From: a virus
Length of the DNA: 64,000 bases
IMG/VR virus record: IMGVR_UViG_3300030104_003662
Span: 32,800-96,799 of that record
Reading direction: 5' to 3' (one strand)
Shown here: positions 55,346 to 62,403 of the stretch, one piece after another
Layout of the letters: each line of letters begins with the position of its first letter
How positions within the stretch are numbered: the stretch's first letter is position 1
Position numbers and translations under genes: made by a program
The notes under the pieces: model-generated
What the model saw: the letters and a program-made list of their open reading frames with translations, nothing else
Databases searched by the model: none
What the model was told of the DNA's origin: nothing

Positions 55346-55639
55346 TAAGTCAGTTGGCTTGCCATAATCACGGACTTTGTATTCAGCGACTAGGTGACTT
55401 ATGCCGGGTTCATTTGCAAACTTTACCATCGTACCTACATCGGACCAATCCTCCTTAGTAGTATAGGGTAGATTCTTTTGTACAACTTTCCAAATGAACT
55501 CTGCAACAAAGTGCTTAAGTGCTTTCTCGTCATCACCATAAATCCGTATTATCTCATCAAGCATTTTCAACATACCGTGTAAGTTATCATACCACATGTC
55601 GTTATCGGTATCTCCTACTAAATTGTAATCTATTCCCAT
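55331..55639 (-). CDS. Small protein of unknown function
   Basis: 102 residues, acidic N-terminus, helices with aromatic residues (FVAEFIWKVV), ends TDLSESE. Its 3' end overlaps the convergent kinase-like gene by 15 bases. No recognisable domain. Confidence 0.45.
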   Translation of the reverse strand: MGIDYNLVGDTDNDMWYDNLHGMLKMLDEIIRIYGDDEKALKHFVAEFIWKVVQKNLPYTTKEDWSDVGTMVKFANEPGISHLVAEYKVRDYGKPTDLSESE

Positions 55640-55891
55640 CTATTCCTCTCCTTTCAATATCCAGTTGTCAGGTTTCTGACTGACTCTTAAAAATCTCTTC
55701 TGCGAATCTGTTCTTAACAAAGTGCTGATTGCTCTTGACGGTATGTTATCCATGCTGTAGATACTCTTACCCTCCCTCTCCAGTAAATTAAGCACCCTGT
55801 CCTTTATCGCATGGTGCGGTAGTGGCGATTCAGCCACCAATAGTATTTGCTCTGCATAGTTTCTAAACCTGTCTTTGTTAGTTAATCCCAT
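55640..55891 (-). CDS. Winged-helix-like small protein
   Basis: 83 residues from ATG 55,891 overlapping the SNF2 stop (TGATG) behind GAGGTG. Sequence AEQILLVAESPLPHHAIKDRVLNLLE, then RAISTLLRTDSQKRFLRV, fits the HARE-HTH/winged-helix pattern (helix, 'h.I...V', helix, then strand with F-V). Probably DNA-binding or an adaptor for the SNF2 helicase. Inferred from pattern. Confidence 0.5.
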   Translation of the reverse strand: MGLTNKDRFRNYAEQILLVAESPLPHHAIKDRVLNLLEREGKSIYSMDNIPSRAISTLLRTDSQKRFLRVSQKPDNWILKGEE

Positions 55892-57894
55892 CATACCACC
55901 TCGTATTTCCAAGCACGCTCTTGCTTAAGTTTTCTAACCAGTTCCTTGACAAGACCCTTGCGTTCCTCAACATCTCCACCGTCTAGTACAGATTTAACCA
56001 CTTGCCTTTTCTGTTCAACTACACGGTCAAAGTGTTCGTCTATCGTACCGGCGCATGATATGTACACAGCGTGTACATGTTGGCTCTCCTGTCCTATTCT
56101 ATAGACTCGGTCCTCTGCCTGTTCTTCGTCAGTCGGAACCCATTCGCGCTCGATGAATAGAACTGTGTCTGCCGCTGTAAGTGTGATGCCCTCCTTGGCT
56201 GCAATTGTATTGCAGATGAGTACATCTATGTGACCCGCTTGGAAATCATCAACCAACTCTTGCCTCCTCTTAGAAGAAGTGTCACCATTGATGTAATTTA
56301 TTCGCTTGGTATTTCCATACTGCTCTAGTGCTTTCAGTTGCTCGCCTATCATTACCATGACATCACGATGATGAGTGAATACAACCAGCGGCATTTTCGT
56401 TTGGTCACGATACTGCCCTATCCAGTCGATGGCATACTTGACTTTGATTCTCCCGCATATATGTCTCAGGTCATTGAGCATGTTCAGCATCATGCCCTTT
56501 GGTAGCGACTCTCCGTTTAGGTAGTGGTCGTCTATTCTTCTGTCCCACTCCTCTTGCGCTATGTCATAAGGCTCCCTTTCAGACTTAGACAAATGTATAG
56601 GTAAGAAGGTACGAGTCTTAGGTGGTAGGTCAGGTAGTACTTCGCTCTTGAGTCTACGAATACATAAGTCACGAATCCTTTCATTGAGTTCCTTAGTGTG
56701 ACTTGCACCTGTGAAATCCCAGCCGAAGCCATTGTTCCAAGGGTCGCAGTAACGCTGTGCGAAGTTCCAAAAGTTAGGGAATTGCTCAGGGCGCATCAAG
56801 TTCAGAGTGTTGAAGAACTCAGAGGGGCGGCTGCTAATAGCAGTGCCACTAAGTGCAATCACCTTGGGTGAATCCTGTGCTACTAACAGAGTCGCCTGTG
56901 TCCGTTTTGCTCTACTGTTCTTTAGGTAATGTACTTCATCAAGTACAACCAACTTAGGACCTAGTGCAATTAGTTCGTCTTGCTTCTTCACCATCAAGTC
57001 ATAATTGATTATGATAATGTCAGCCGTTTCTATCGTTTCCTTACCCTTGGTAATGACCGTCACACTCTCAGTAGGTAACCACTTACTTACTTCTTTTTTC
57101 CAGTTGAACTTGACATTTGCAGGGCTGACTACAAGCATCGGCCTGTCCTTTGGGTTAATCGCAGCGTAACCTATGGTGGATATTGTCTTGCCAATTCCCA
57201 TCTCATCACCAATCAAACACATACCATTACTTGCTTCTGCAAACGCAACCGCTACCTTTTGGAAAGGGTACAGTTCCATGTCTTCGGGCAAGCAGTCATC
57301 CAGTCTATAGGATATTGACTCTACTCGCTCATCGGTTAATTCGGCAGCGGAACTCATCTCCACTCGCTCTATACTATCTGCGACATCAGCATTGATGTCC
57401 TCGTTACTAAGGATAGCCTGTGCCAAAGGTGGGTAGGAGTCCTCAATAAGTGAATGTAATGTGCGTGCTTGTGCGACAGGTATCGACCAGCACTTCTTGT
57501 CAGCATGAAACTTACGACCGCCTATGCTACGCACAGCAAGGCGTACAGTTTCACGCAGTTCGCTGTCTACAATGTAGGGCCAGTGCAAGTGTAACCTAGT
57601 ACGCTTAACCTCAGTCCAACACTCTGATTTGTTTTGCTGGTTTTCGGGGAGGGTTCCGTTGTGTTTGTGAATATACTCTGTATCATAGTTCAACTCTTCA
57701 AGTACCTGACATGCCTCGTCAATGACATACTTCTTGTTCTCTATGCTCCACAATTTTCTATCCGCATCCCACTTGAACTTAGGGAAACCCAGTGTCGACT
57801 TGAGCAGTTCATTGGTGTCAGGGTCATAACTGTACTTGAGGCCGAGCCTTTCGCCGTAGTCATCATTGTACAACTCTATGCTAATTCGCTTCAT
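55891..57894 (-). CDS. SNF2-family DNA translocase (SMARCAL1-like)
   Basis: 667 residues. The N-terminal 150 residues contain two HARP-like units (FKWDADRKLWSI at 40-51, KFHADKKCWSIP at 128-139). The helicase core has ELYPFQKVAVAF, GDEMGIGKTIST (Walker A, 229-240), VVLDEVHYLKN (DEVH, 317-326), ALSGTAISSRP and the motif VI-like DRVYRIGQES. HARP plus SNF2 is the architecture of annealing helicases that rewind RPA-coated DNA at stalled forks. GAGGTGACAG precedes the ATG. It likely protects viral forks. Confidence 0.85.
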   Translation of the reverse strand: MKRISIELYNDDYGERLGLKYSYDPDTNELLKSTLGFPKFKWDADRKLWSIENKKYVIDEACQVLEELNYDTEYIHKHNGTLPENQQNKSECWTEVKRTRLHLHWPYIVDSELRETVRLAVRSIGGRKFHADKKCWSIPVAQARTLHSLIEDSYPPLAQAILSNEDINADVADSIERVEMSSAAELTDERVESISYRLDDCLPEDMELYPFQKVAVAFAEASNGMCLIGDEMGIGKTISTIGYAAINPKDRPMLVVSPANVKFNWKKEVSKWLPTESVTVITKGKETIETADIIIINYDLMVKKQDELIALGPKLVVLDEVHYLKNSRAKRTQATLLVAQDSPKVIALSGTAISSRPSEFFNTLNLMRPEQFPNFWNFAQRYCDPWNNGFGWDFTGASHTKELNERIRDLCIRRLKSEVLPDLPPKTRTFLPIHLSKSEREPYDIAQEEWDRRIDDHYLNGESLPKGMMLNMLNDLRHICGRIKVKYAIDWIGQYRDQTKMPLVVFTHHRDVMVMIGEQLKALEQYGNTKRINYINGDTSSKRRQELVDDFQAGHIDVLICNTIAAKEGITLTAADTVLFIEREWVPTDEEQAEDRVYRIGQESQHVHAVYISCAGTIDEHFDRVVEQKRQVVKSVLDGGDVEERKGLVKELVRKLKQERAWKYEVV

Positions 57895-57898
57895 ACTG

Positions 57899-58168
57899 TC
57901 ACCTCTTCATTTTTTCCCAACAATAATAGCATTCATATTCACCATCAGCATTAGGGTTTTCAAGGGTTCTACCAAATTGTAAATGCTGTTCGTTTACTGA
58001 TACGGAATCACATTCATTACACCAACCTGCATTATCCCTATAATACAGGAACTTATCATATGAGAAATCCTCATCCTCCATGTACATTAACACCTCATGC
58101 TCCCAATTTTTCTGCCTTTTCAAGTATTCAATTTCCTCTTTCAACTTCTTAACCTGTTCTTCATTCAT
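57899..58168 (-). CDS. Coiled-coil protein with zinc site
   Basis: 89 residues from ATG 58,168, four bases after GGAGGTGA. Helix QVKKLKEEIEYLKRQ, then WCNECDSV and YECYYCWEK, a zinc ribbon. Its last codons (AAG AGG TGA) make the SNF2 ribosome site. Unknown function. Confidence 0.5.
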   Translation of the reverse strand: MNEEQVKKLKEEIEYLKRQKNWEHEVLMYMEDEDFSYDKFLYYRDNAGWCNECDSVSVNEQHLQFGRTLENPNADGEYECYYCWEKMKR

Positions 58169-58434
58169 GCTGTCACCTCCCACCACCAATGGGGTAATCC
58201 ATCTGTATGAGGTTGATGTGAAGCAAGGGCTTGGAAACTACAACACCCGCACATATACATTATCACATAGGGGTTCGTATCGCTCATACCAAACTTCATC
58301 ATCTCGTATTCTTCGTCTTCATCGGAGCAATTTGGGCACATCGAACTATTCACAAAGGGTAATTTTAGAGCATTTTTTCTGTCTAATTCATCTTCATGTT
58401 TGTCCTTATCTTCTTCATGTTCCCAACCTTTCAC
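58165..58434 (-). CDS. Zinc-site mini-protein ending in EVTA
   Basis: 89 residues from GTG 58,434 after GGAGGTGAC. Acidic/His-rich start, CPNC at residue 33 and MCGCCSF near residue 62, then a Trp run and EVTA. The EVTA ending is simply the translated GGAGGTGACAGCATGA junction repeat. Unknown function. Confidence 0.5.
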   Translation of the reverse strand: MKGWEHEEDKDKHEDELDRKNALKLPFVNSSMCPNCSDEDEEYEMMKFGMSDTNPYVIMYMCGCCSFQALASHQPHTDGLPHWWWEVTA

Positions 58435-58446
58435 GCCGTCACCTCC
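58165..58446. repeat. Second pair of the GGAGGTGAC junction repeat
   Basis: Two further copies of the junction (58,165 and 58,431) bracket one mini-gene of 89 residues; related, shorter forms are at 57,892 (GAGGTGACAGTATGA) and 58,604 (GGAGGGAAACAGCGTGA). They link this operon with the array 3.5 kb away. Confidence 0.5.
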
Positions 58447-58607
58447 ACGCTATAACCTCGCTCTTGTCTAATGCGCTCTGCGCTCAAGATATATGGCCCT
58501 TCAAGGCACTGGGTTGAAGATAGATTCGCATAGCAATCCATCTCCTGTTTGCTGTCACAAAGAATAGTCGTGCCATTATTGTTTAGTACAATCCACACTC
58601 GCTTCAC
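58431..58607 (-). CDS. Mini-protein ending in VEVTA
   Basis: 58 residues from GTG 58,607 behind GGAGGGAAACAGC. Starts with a strand VWIVLNNNG and ends YSVEVTA, where the last codons are the GGAGGTGACGGCGTGA repeat. No motif of known function. Confidence 0.5.
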   Translation of the reverse strand: MKRVWIVLNNNGTTILCDSKQEMDCYANLSSTQCLEGPYILSAERIRQERGYSVEVTA

Positions 58608-58765
58608 GCTGTTTCCCTCCATTGTTTCATAAAATGATAGGCGCTATCAATCGCAGTGCGCCTGTCTATAGAACGGTTCCACCTTTGTAGTTGTTCTGCC
58701 ACAGCAGTAACACTGGCTCCTTCACTAAGCATCGTATGTAGTTGGCCCATCTTACCCATACTCAT
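58604..58765 (-). CDS. 53-residue helix-turn-helix-like mini-protein
   Basis: ATG at 58,765 overlaps the previous stop (ATGA) behind GAGGAGGA; stop overlaps the next GTG. Helices LHTMLSEGASVTAVAEQLQ and RTAIDSAYHFMKQW suggest a compact HTH-like fold, so a small DNA-binding protein is possible. Weak evidence. Confidence 0.45.
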   Translation of the reverse strand: MSMGKMGQLHTMLSEGASVTAVAEQLQRWNRSIDRRTAIDSAYHFMKQWRETA

Positions 58766-58944
58766 TCCTCCTCATCGGGTACAATCTCAGGCATTTGTAC
58801 ATCAAACCTAGTACCGTAGTCGTTCATGTAGATATGATGCTTAGTGAAATCTATATCGTTAAAGATACATAGGTCTATCCAAGCCTCTCTGACTTTATTT
58901 TTCAGGGCTGCCTTTAGTAAATAATTATCCATTGTCATATTCAT
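58762..58944 (-). CDS. Small protein, unknown
   Basis: 60 residues, ATGA-coupled with AAGGAGGA. Helical start (YLLKAALKNKVREAWI), ends PDEEE, which encodes the next ribosome site. No motif recognised. Confidence 0.45.
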   Translation of the reverse strand: MNMTMDNYLLKAALKNKVREAWIDLCIFNDIDFTKHHIYMNDYGTRFDVQMPEIVPDEEE

Positions 58945-59363
58945 TCCTCCTTTGGGTTTAGTGAGTAGCCGTTCTCAAGCACTTTTTCGCACTTAGGGCA
59001 TACTCCTCCCTCGTGACCTTCTAGGTAGTTGTTACAATAATGTCGCTGCATGAAACCAATTTCGTTCCTAGGCTTACTGAATACCCTACCTTTGAATGTA
59101 CACGCTGAATACTTCTTGACACCTGCTGGTTTAGGTTTGTACGCTTGGTGATGTTTCCACCACCCATCCAACTCTTCACAACAGACACCGTCTTTATCGC
59201 AAGAGTCGTAGCCGTTCTCTTCGACCCAAGCAATTGCTTCGGCCATTGAGTTGACTCCACGCACTGCGTATGTACGACTGTTCTTCTCAGCAACCTCGAC
59301 ATAGTATTCGGTGTGCTGGTTTCCTTCTTTGTCTGTCTTTAATGCTATCATATTATAATTCAT
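58941..59363 (-). CDS. Protein with C-terminal zinc ribbon
   Basis: 140 residues. A small alpha/beta N-terminal part (YYVEVAEKNSRTYAVRG, AEAIAWVEENG) is followed by cysteines in GVCCEEL, SACTFKG, HYCNNYLEG and VCPKCEKV, probably two zinc sites. GAGGGATTTG precedes the ATG, which overlaps the upstream gene by 11 bases. Unknown. Confidence 0.5.
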   Translation of the reverse strand: MNYNMIALKTDKEGNQHTEYYVEVAEKNSRTYAVRGVNSMAEAIAWVEENGYDSCDKDGVCCEELDGWWKHHQAYKPKPAGVKKYSACTFKGRVFSKPRNEIGFMQRHYCNNYLEGHEGGVCPKCEKVLENGYSLNPKEE

Positions 59364-59529
59364 TCAAATCCCTCGCTCTCATTTCTAAACTACCAATTGT
59401 GTTATTGAATAGTTGATATTGTTCTTCTGTAATATCACCTGCTCTTTTCATATCGTGTGCTGCGTGAACAACCTCTTCAAGATTGGTCATCAGTTGGCTC
59501 CATCTTAGTTCTGCTTTTGTTATTGTCAT
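59353..59529 (-). CDS. 58-residue helical mini-protein
   Basis: ATG 59,529 behind GGAGGGGATGAG, coupled to neighbours. Two helices (SQLMTNLEEVVHAAHDMKRA and YQLFNNTIGSLEMRARDL) make a likely coiled-coil hairpin. No function known. Confidence 0.45.
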   Translation of the reverse strand: MTITKAELRWSQLMTNLEEVVHAAHDMKRAGDITEEQYQLFNNTIGSLEMRARDLNEL

Positions 59530-59663
59530 CTCATCCCCTCCAAATCATCTAGGCATTTCTGAATAAACTCCTTTACCTTCTCTTCATCTCCGTCTTCTGC
59601 TGCTTCTAGTGCTATGTCTAAGCATACACTTGCATGCATTAATCTATCTATATTCATATTCAT
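59526..59663 (-). CDS. 45-residue acidic helical mini-protein
   Basis: ATG 59,663 behind GAGGAGGA, ATGA-coupled on both ends. Acidic helical sequence (CLDIALEAAEDGDEEKVKEF). Unknown function. Confidence 0.45.
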   Translation of the reverse strand: MNMNIDRLMHASVCLDIALEAAEDGDEEKVKEFIQKCLDDLEGMR

Positions 59664-59947
59664 TCCTCCTCTTTGTCTATTCCATAGAACTCATTCATGG
59701 CTTTATCTCTTGTCTCCATGTATTCATCCCAAGTTATGTTCGTACAAAAGTACTCGACACATTCCTTACCAGTGATACTCATGTCCTCAACGGATGGGCG
59801 ATACCACCCTACCTTACCCGCTGTGCCGAACTCAAACCCTGCGAAACTACCGCAAGGTAAGATGCGGAAGTGGGTATGACCTGACGCTTTGGCCATTAAT
59901 AGTATATGCTCAAGCCATTCGATGTTACAAAACTGTGTGCTTCTCAT
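59660..59947 (-). CDS. Small protein, unknown
   Basis: 95 residues. A beta segment with THFRILPCGSFAGFEFG and a helical end (DEYMETRDKAMNEFY). Ends DKEEE, the ribosome site of the next gene. No motif recognised. Confidence 0.45.
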   Translation of the reverse strand: MRSTQFCNIEWLEHILLMAKASGHTHFRILPCGSFAGFEFGTAGKVGWYRPSVEDMSITGKECVEYFCTNITWDEYMETRDKAMNEFYGIDKEEE

Positions 59948-60357
59948 TCAGTCGCCTCCTTCTTTCCAATAATACCGGACACATCTACTCGATATGCCCC
60001 GCTGGAATCTACTTCATTTTCCAATGGAACTTTAGGTTTCTCATCCGTTTCCTTGGTTTTTGGAGAAAGGGTGGCGATTTCTATTTCAATGTCCTCCAAG
60101 TTCTTACCTGCAAGGTCACCGAAGCCCTCCTCATTATCCTCATCAAACCACATGGTGTAGTTCTCTGCCTTGAACGATATACCGCTCTTTTGACATGTAC
60201 CATGTATAGTCTCAGTTTCCTCATCAAGCCAGTAATCAAAGTCGAATCCATTCTTCACGCAGTCTTGTAGTACCCTAAATGTCAGCATGGTCGCTTCTAA
60301 TCTCTGTGCTTGTTTTGTCAATTCTTCTGCTTGCTTTTCATAATCTTTCATATTCAT
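59944..60357 (-). CDS. Coiled-coil protein, unknown
   Basis: 137 residues. Helix YEKQAEELTKQAQRLEATML then an acidic beta part (DYWLDEETETIHG, YTMWFDEDNEEGF). No zinc site. Sits in the mini-gene operon below shared promoter copy 3. Confidence 0.45.
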   Translation of the reverse strand: MNMKDYEKQAEELTKQAQRLEATMLTFRVLQDCVKNGFDFDYWLDEETETIHGTCQKSGISFKAENYTMWFDEDNEEGFGDLAGKNLEDIEIEIATLSPKTKETDEKPKVPLENEVDSSGAYRVDVSGIIGKKEATE

Positions 60358-60518
60358 TGTTCCATCTCCAATTTAATTATTCTGTCCTCAATTCCTTTAA
60401 GTTGTAATTTAGCCATGTGTAACTGGCTATTCACAAGGTTAAACATTTGTTGTAAATCGTTTACATGGCGTTGCTTCGCATCCCTATATGCTAGATAGTA
60501 TTCCAAATCGTATTTCAT
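60354..60518 (-). CDS. 54-residue coiled-coil mini-protein
   Basis: ATG 60,518 overlaps the preceding stop. A near-continuous amphipathic helix (VNDLQQMFNLVNSQL, AKLQLKGIEDRIIKLEM). Probably an oligomerisation partner. Unknown. Confidence 0.45.
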   Translation of the reverse strand: MKYDLEYYLAYRDAKQRHVNDLQQMFNLVNSQLHMAKLQLKGIEDRIIKLEMEQ

Positions 60519-60682
60519 ATTACCAACCCTTCATCAGGCTCACATACCCAACAGGTATAGAACCAATCTATCCTTTTTCCAGTCCAATTGTCATAACGGA
60601 CTTGTAATTCAAAGGTACCGCCTTTGTTGATTCCTTCGGTTCTTTTCGTACCACACTTAGGACAACTCTTCAAGTAACTCAT
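60515..60682 (-). CDS. 55-residue zinc-ribbon mini-protein
   Basis: ATG 60,682 overlaps the previous stop behind GAAGGAGATG. CPKCGTKR at residue 7 and TCWVCEPDE near residue 44, with Arg/Trp-rich strands between: a clear zinc ribbon. Unknown function. Confidence 0.55.
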   Translation of the reverse strand: MSYLKSCPKCGTKRTEGINKGGTFELQVRYDNWTGKRIDWFYTCWVCEPDEGLVI

Positions 60683-61119
60683 ATTTTCATCTCCTTCACT
60701 TCTTTCATATCATTTATGTACAGTGTCGATAACTCTACTGCATCATCTATTGGTACATACTCCAAGGCATGCACCTCTCCGTTACTGAACTCCACCGCAC
60801 GATATTCGTATGGTAAATCCAAAGGAACGGCTGAGAACATACCGCTAGGTATGCTCGCTGGAATTATACTGTAATAGATAGTCTCGATACTATCCTTTAG
60901 TGGATGATGTGACCCGTTGACATTGTACCATGTGTCTAGTAGTGACTGTGCATGTATAGCCATCCAAGCATAGTTACCTCTACTTTCATGCACCCAGTCA
61001 TAGAGACAGTCGCCCTCATCGAATGATGATAGTACCGACTGTATGGCTGAGTCAAGCATGTGCGTAGGGTACTTCTTTGCCGCTTGGTCGGGCATCTTAT
61101 CTAAGTATAGTATGCTCAT
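60679..61119 (-). CDS. Divergent paralogue of the 62,400 gene
   Basis: 146 residues from ATG 61,119 overlapping the preceding stop. The order MSILYLDK, 'PDQAAKK...HMLDSAIQSV', then RGNYAWMAIHAQSLLD and 'PYEYR' follows the same template as the 188-residue protein (MNIFVLDK, MCVEAAQMM, EANFAWLCTHAIAL, PDEYR). The paralogue family is frequent in phages, function unknown to me. One of two copies here. Confidence 0.5.
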   Translation of the reverse strand: MSILYLDKMPDQAAKKYPTHMLDSAIQSVLSSFDEGDCLYDWVHESRGNYAWMAIHAQSLLDTWYNVNGSHHPLKDSIETIYYSIIPASIPSGMFSAVPLDLPYEYRAVEFSNGEVHALEYVPIDDAVELSTLYINDMKEVKEMKI

Positions 61120-61301
61120 AGATAGCACAACCCCAATTTCCTTTCTACCCATGCCTGAACATCGAGATAATCTTCTTCTGTATATTCATACCCTGATGCT
61201 TTGTACCCCATATTATTCCTGTCTCCGTGCTCTATCACCTTATGAATACCTTCGTAAATCATAAACTCGGCCAATGCTCTCAACTTTGCTCCATGAATCA
61301 T
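61116..61301 (-). CDS. Small protein, unknown
   Basis: 61 residues, ATGA-coupled. Helix ALAEFMIYEGIHKVIEHG, then DYLDVQAWVERKLG. No cysteine cluster or motif. Confidence 0.45.
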   Translation of the reverse strand: MIHGAKLRALAEFMIYEGIHKVIEHGDRNNMGYKASGYEYTEEDYLDVQAWVERKLGLCYL

Positions 61302-61480
61302 TTGTCGCTCGCCTCTTCTTTTGTCAAGTAGTAGTTAGCATACTCAGGGTATTGCCTAAGTATATCGACCACTACCTTGTGGTTCTCGTCATAGTCTTCG
61401 CCGTCGGTTGTTCTAGCAGTAAAGTATGCTCTGATTATATCGTCTATCTCGTCTAGTCTCATTGGATGCTTCATTTTCAA
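61298..61480 (-). CDS. Small protein, first gene behind shared promoter copy 3
   Basis: 60 residues. TATA box of the shared promoter lies about 23 bases upstream of the ATG at 61,480, so transcription may begin at or inside the start codon. Helical, acidic/basic mixture, ends EASDK. Unknown function. Confidence 0.5.
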   Translation of the reverse strand: MKMKHPMRLDEIDDIIRAYFTARTTDGEDYDENHKVVVDILRQYPEYANYYLTKEEASDK

Positions 61481-61487
61481 TCACTCT

Positions 61488-61526
61488 CTATCTTCTCTTG
61501 TTTATTTATAAACGGAACCTTTCAGT
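61488..61526 (-). promoter_or_regulatory. Shared promoter copy 3, upstream of a mini-gene operon
   Basis: Same 39-base block; here GTTCCGTTTATAAATAAACA, with T replacing one G before the TATA box. ACTGA starts the block. TATA centre about 23 bases before the ATG at 61,480. It probably drives the mini-gene string down to about 58 kb. Confidence 0.6.
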
Positions 61527-61533
61527 CCACTCT

Positions 61534-61749
61534 TTATTCCAAAGGGTGTTCAATTCCTTTTTCGCCCAGCGCCCATTTCAGTGTCTTGACTACACCTTCA
61601 AGTGCCTTGTAATTTCTGATATGAAAGACGCGCTCGGCCTTCTTGCCCCTCTGCATTTTGGTGTAGTGCATGTTCTGCTTGCGCTCTGCTCGGTCAAGCA
61701 TGTCCTCTATCTCGACCCATGTTCTATCGTATGTTCTCTGTTCACTCAT
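61534..61749 (-). CDS. Small basic protein, unknown
   Basis: 71 residues from ATG 61,749, four bases after GGAGGTGA and overlapping the previous stop. Basic helical sequence (AERKQNMHYTKMQRGKKAERV, ALEGVVKTLKWALG). Last gene before promoter copy 3. Possibly nucleic-acid binding. Confidence 0.5.
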   Translation of the reverse strand: MSEQRTYDRTWVEIEDMLDRAERKQNMHYTKMQRGKKAERVFHIRNYKALEGVVKTLKWALGEKGIEHPLE

Positions 61750-61865
61750 GCTGTCACCTCCACGCATCTTTCGCATTCTTTATTGACGCATACGGGCATC
61801 ATAGTCCACAGGTACAGCATGTGTTCTCCACAAGCGTAGCATGGGTTCAGTGCACTGTTACTCAT
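61746..61865 (-). CDS. 39-residue zinc-knuckle mini-protein
   Basis: ATG 61,865 overlaps the previous stop, four bases after GGAGGTGA. Carries PCYACGEH and CERC near the end, a complete small zinc site, and ends VEVTA from the repeat junction. Member of the cassette-like array. Confidence 0.5.
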   Translation of the reverse strand: MSNSALNPCYACGEHMLYLWTMMPVCVNKECERCVEVTA

Positions 61866-62023
61866 GCCGTCACCTCCACGCCTTCTTCATCAACCAAGTT
61901 AGCATATCTGCATTGAGAACAATACCAACCGAACCTCGGTGTATCAAATCGTTGTCCTTCATACTCAAGCGCAACCCATACCTCTTCTGTTTCATTATAA
62001 TGCCCGCACCTTGTACACTTCAC
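61862..62023 (-). CDS. 53-residue zinc-ribbon mini-protein
   Basis: GTG 62,023 behind GAGGTGAC. CTRCGHYN at residue 3 and YCSQCRY near residue 35 form a zinc ribbon with a strand VWVALEYEG between; ends GVEVTA. Cassette of the repeat array. Confidence 0.55.
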   Translation of the reverse strand: MKCTRCGHYNETEEVWVALEYEGQRFDTPRFGWYCSQCRYANLVDEEGVEVTA

Positions 62024-62181
62024 GCCGTCACCTCTTCATATTCTATCGCTTCTTCAACATTTTCTAAATGCTCTTGAATTATATCGTATCTAAGTTGTAA
62101 TTCGTCAAGTGCTTTCTTCATTTCCTTCAATGATTGTTCATAGCCACTTTTCATTCCCTTTAATGCTCTTAACTTACTCAC
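62020..62181 (-). CDS. 53-residue coiled-coil mini-protein
   Basis: GTG 62,181 behind GGAGGTGAC. Almost wholly helical with heptads (SLKEMKKALDELQLRYDII, EHLENVEEAIEYEE); ends EVTA. Cassette of the repeat array. Confidence 0.5.
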   Translation of the reverse strand: MSKLRALKGMKSGYEQSLKEMKKALDELQLRYDIIQEHLENVEEAIEYEEVTA

Positions 62182-62267
62182 GCCGTCACCTCCACACCAT
62201 TAACAAACATCTTGTATCGTATGCCATTGATAGTCCATATCGCTTTGTATGTTATTTCTTCACTCAC
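62178..62267 (-). CDS. 29-residue mini-protein
   Basis: GTG 62,267 behind GGAGGTGAC, coupled to the next gene. Sequence is a beta hairpin-like stretch (ITYKAIWTINGIRYKMFVNG) ending VEVTA. Among the smallest convincing genes here; kept because both ends have the array junction and the same start spacing. Confidence 0.4.
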   Translation of the reverse strand: MSEEITYKAIWTINGIRYKMFVNGVEVTA

Positions 62268-62271
62268 GCCG

Positions 62272-62403
62272 TCACCTCCACGCTCTCATACTTTCCACGC
62301 CAATTGATTTGCACATCTCATTCAAGACATCTTCACCATATCTATGTAGAATCCACTGCATCATTCTGTTCATCATATATTCATTTGTATCTATTTTTTT
62401 CAT
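62272..62403 (-). CDS. 43-residue helical mini-protein
   Basis: ATG 62,403 overlaps the previous stop behind GGAGGTGA. Helical Met-rich sequence. It ends AWR with the TGA inside the GGAGGTGA of the next junction, so here the same repeat is read in another frame than in its neighbours. Confidence 0.5.
   Translation of the reverse strand: MKKIDTNEYMMNRMMQWILHRYGEDVLNEMCKSIGVESMRAWR

Noticed and set aside
58616-58622. ATG at 58,622 as the start of the 58-residue mini-gene
   Set aside because: It lies before the GGAGGGAAACAGC ribosome site, which instead points to GTG 58,607, in line with the other GTG starts of this region.
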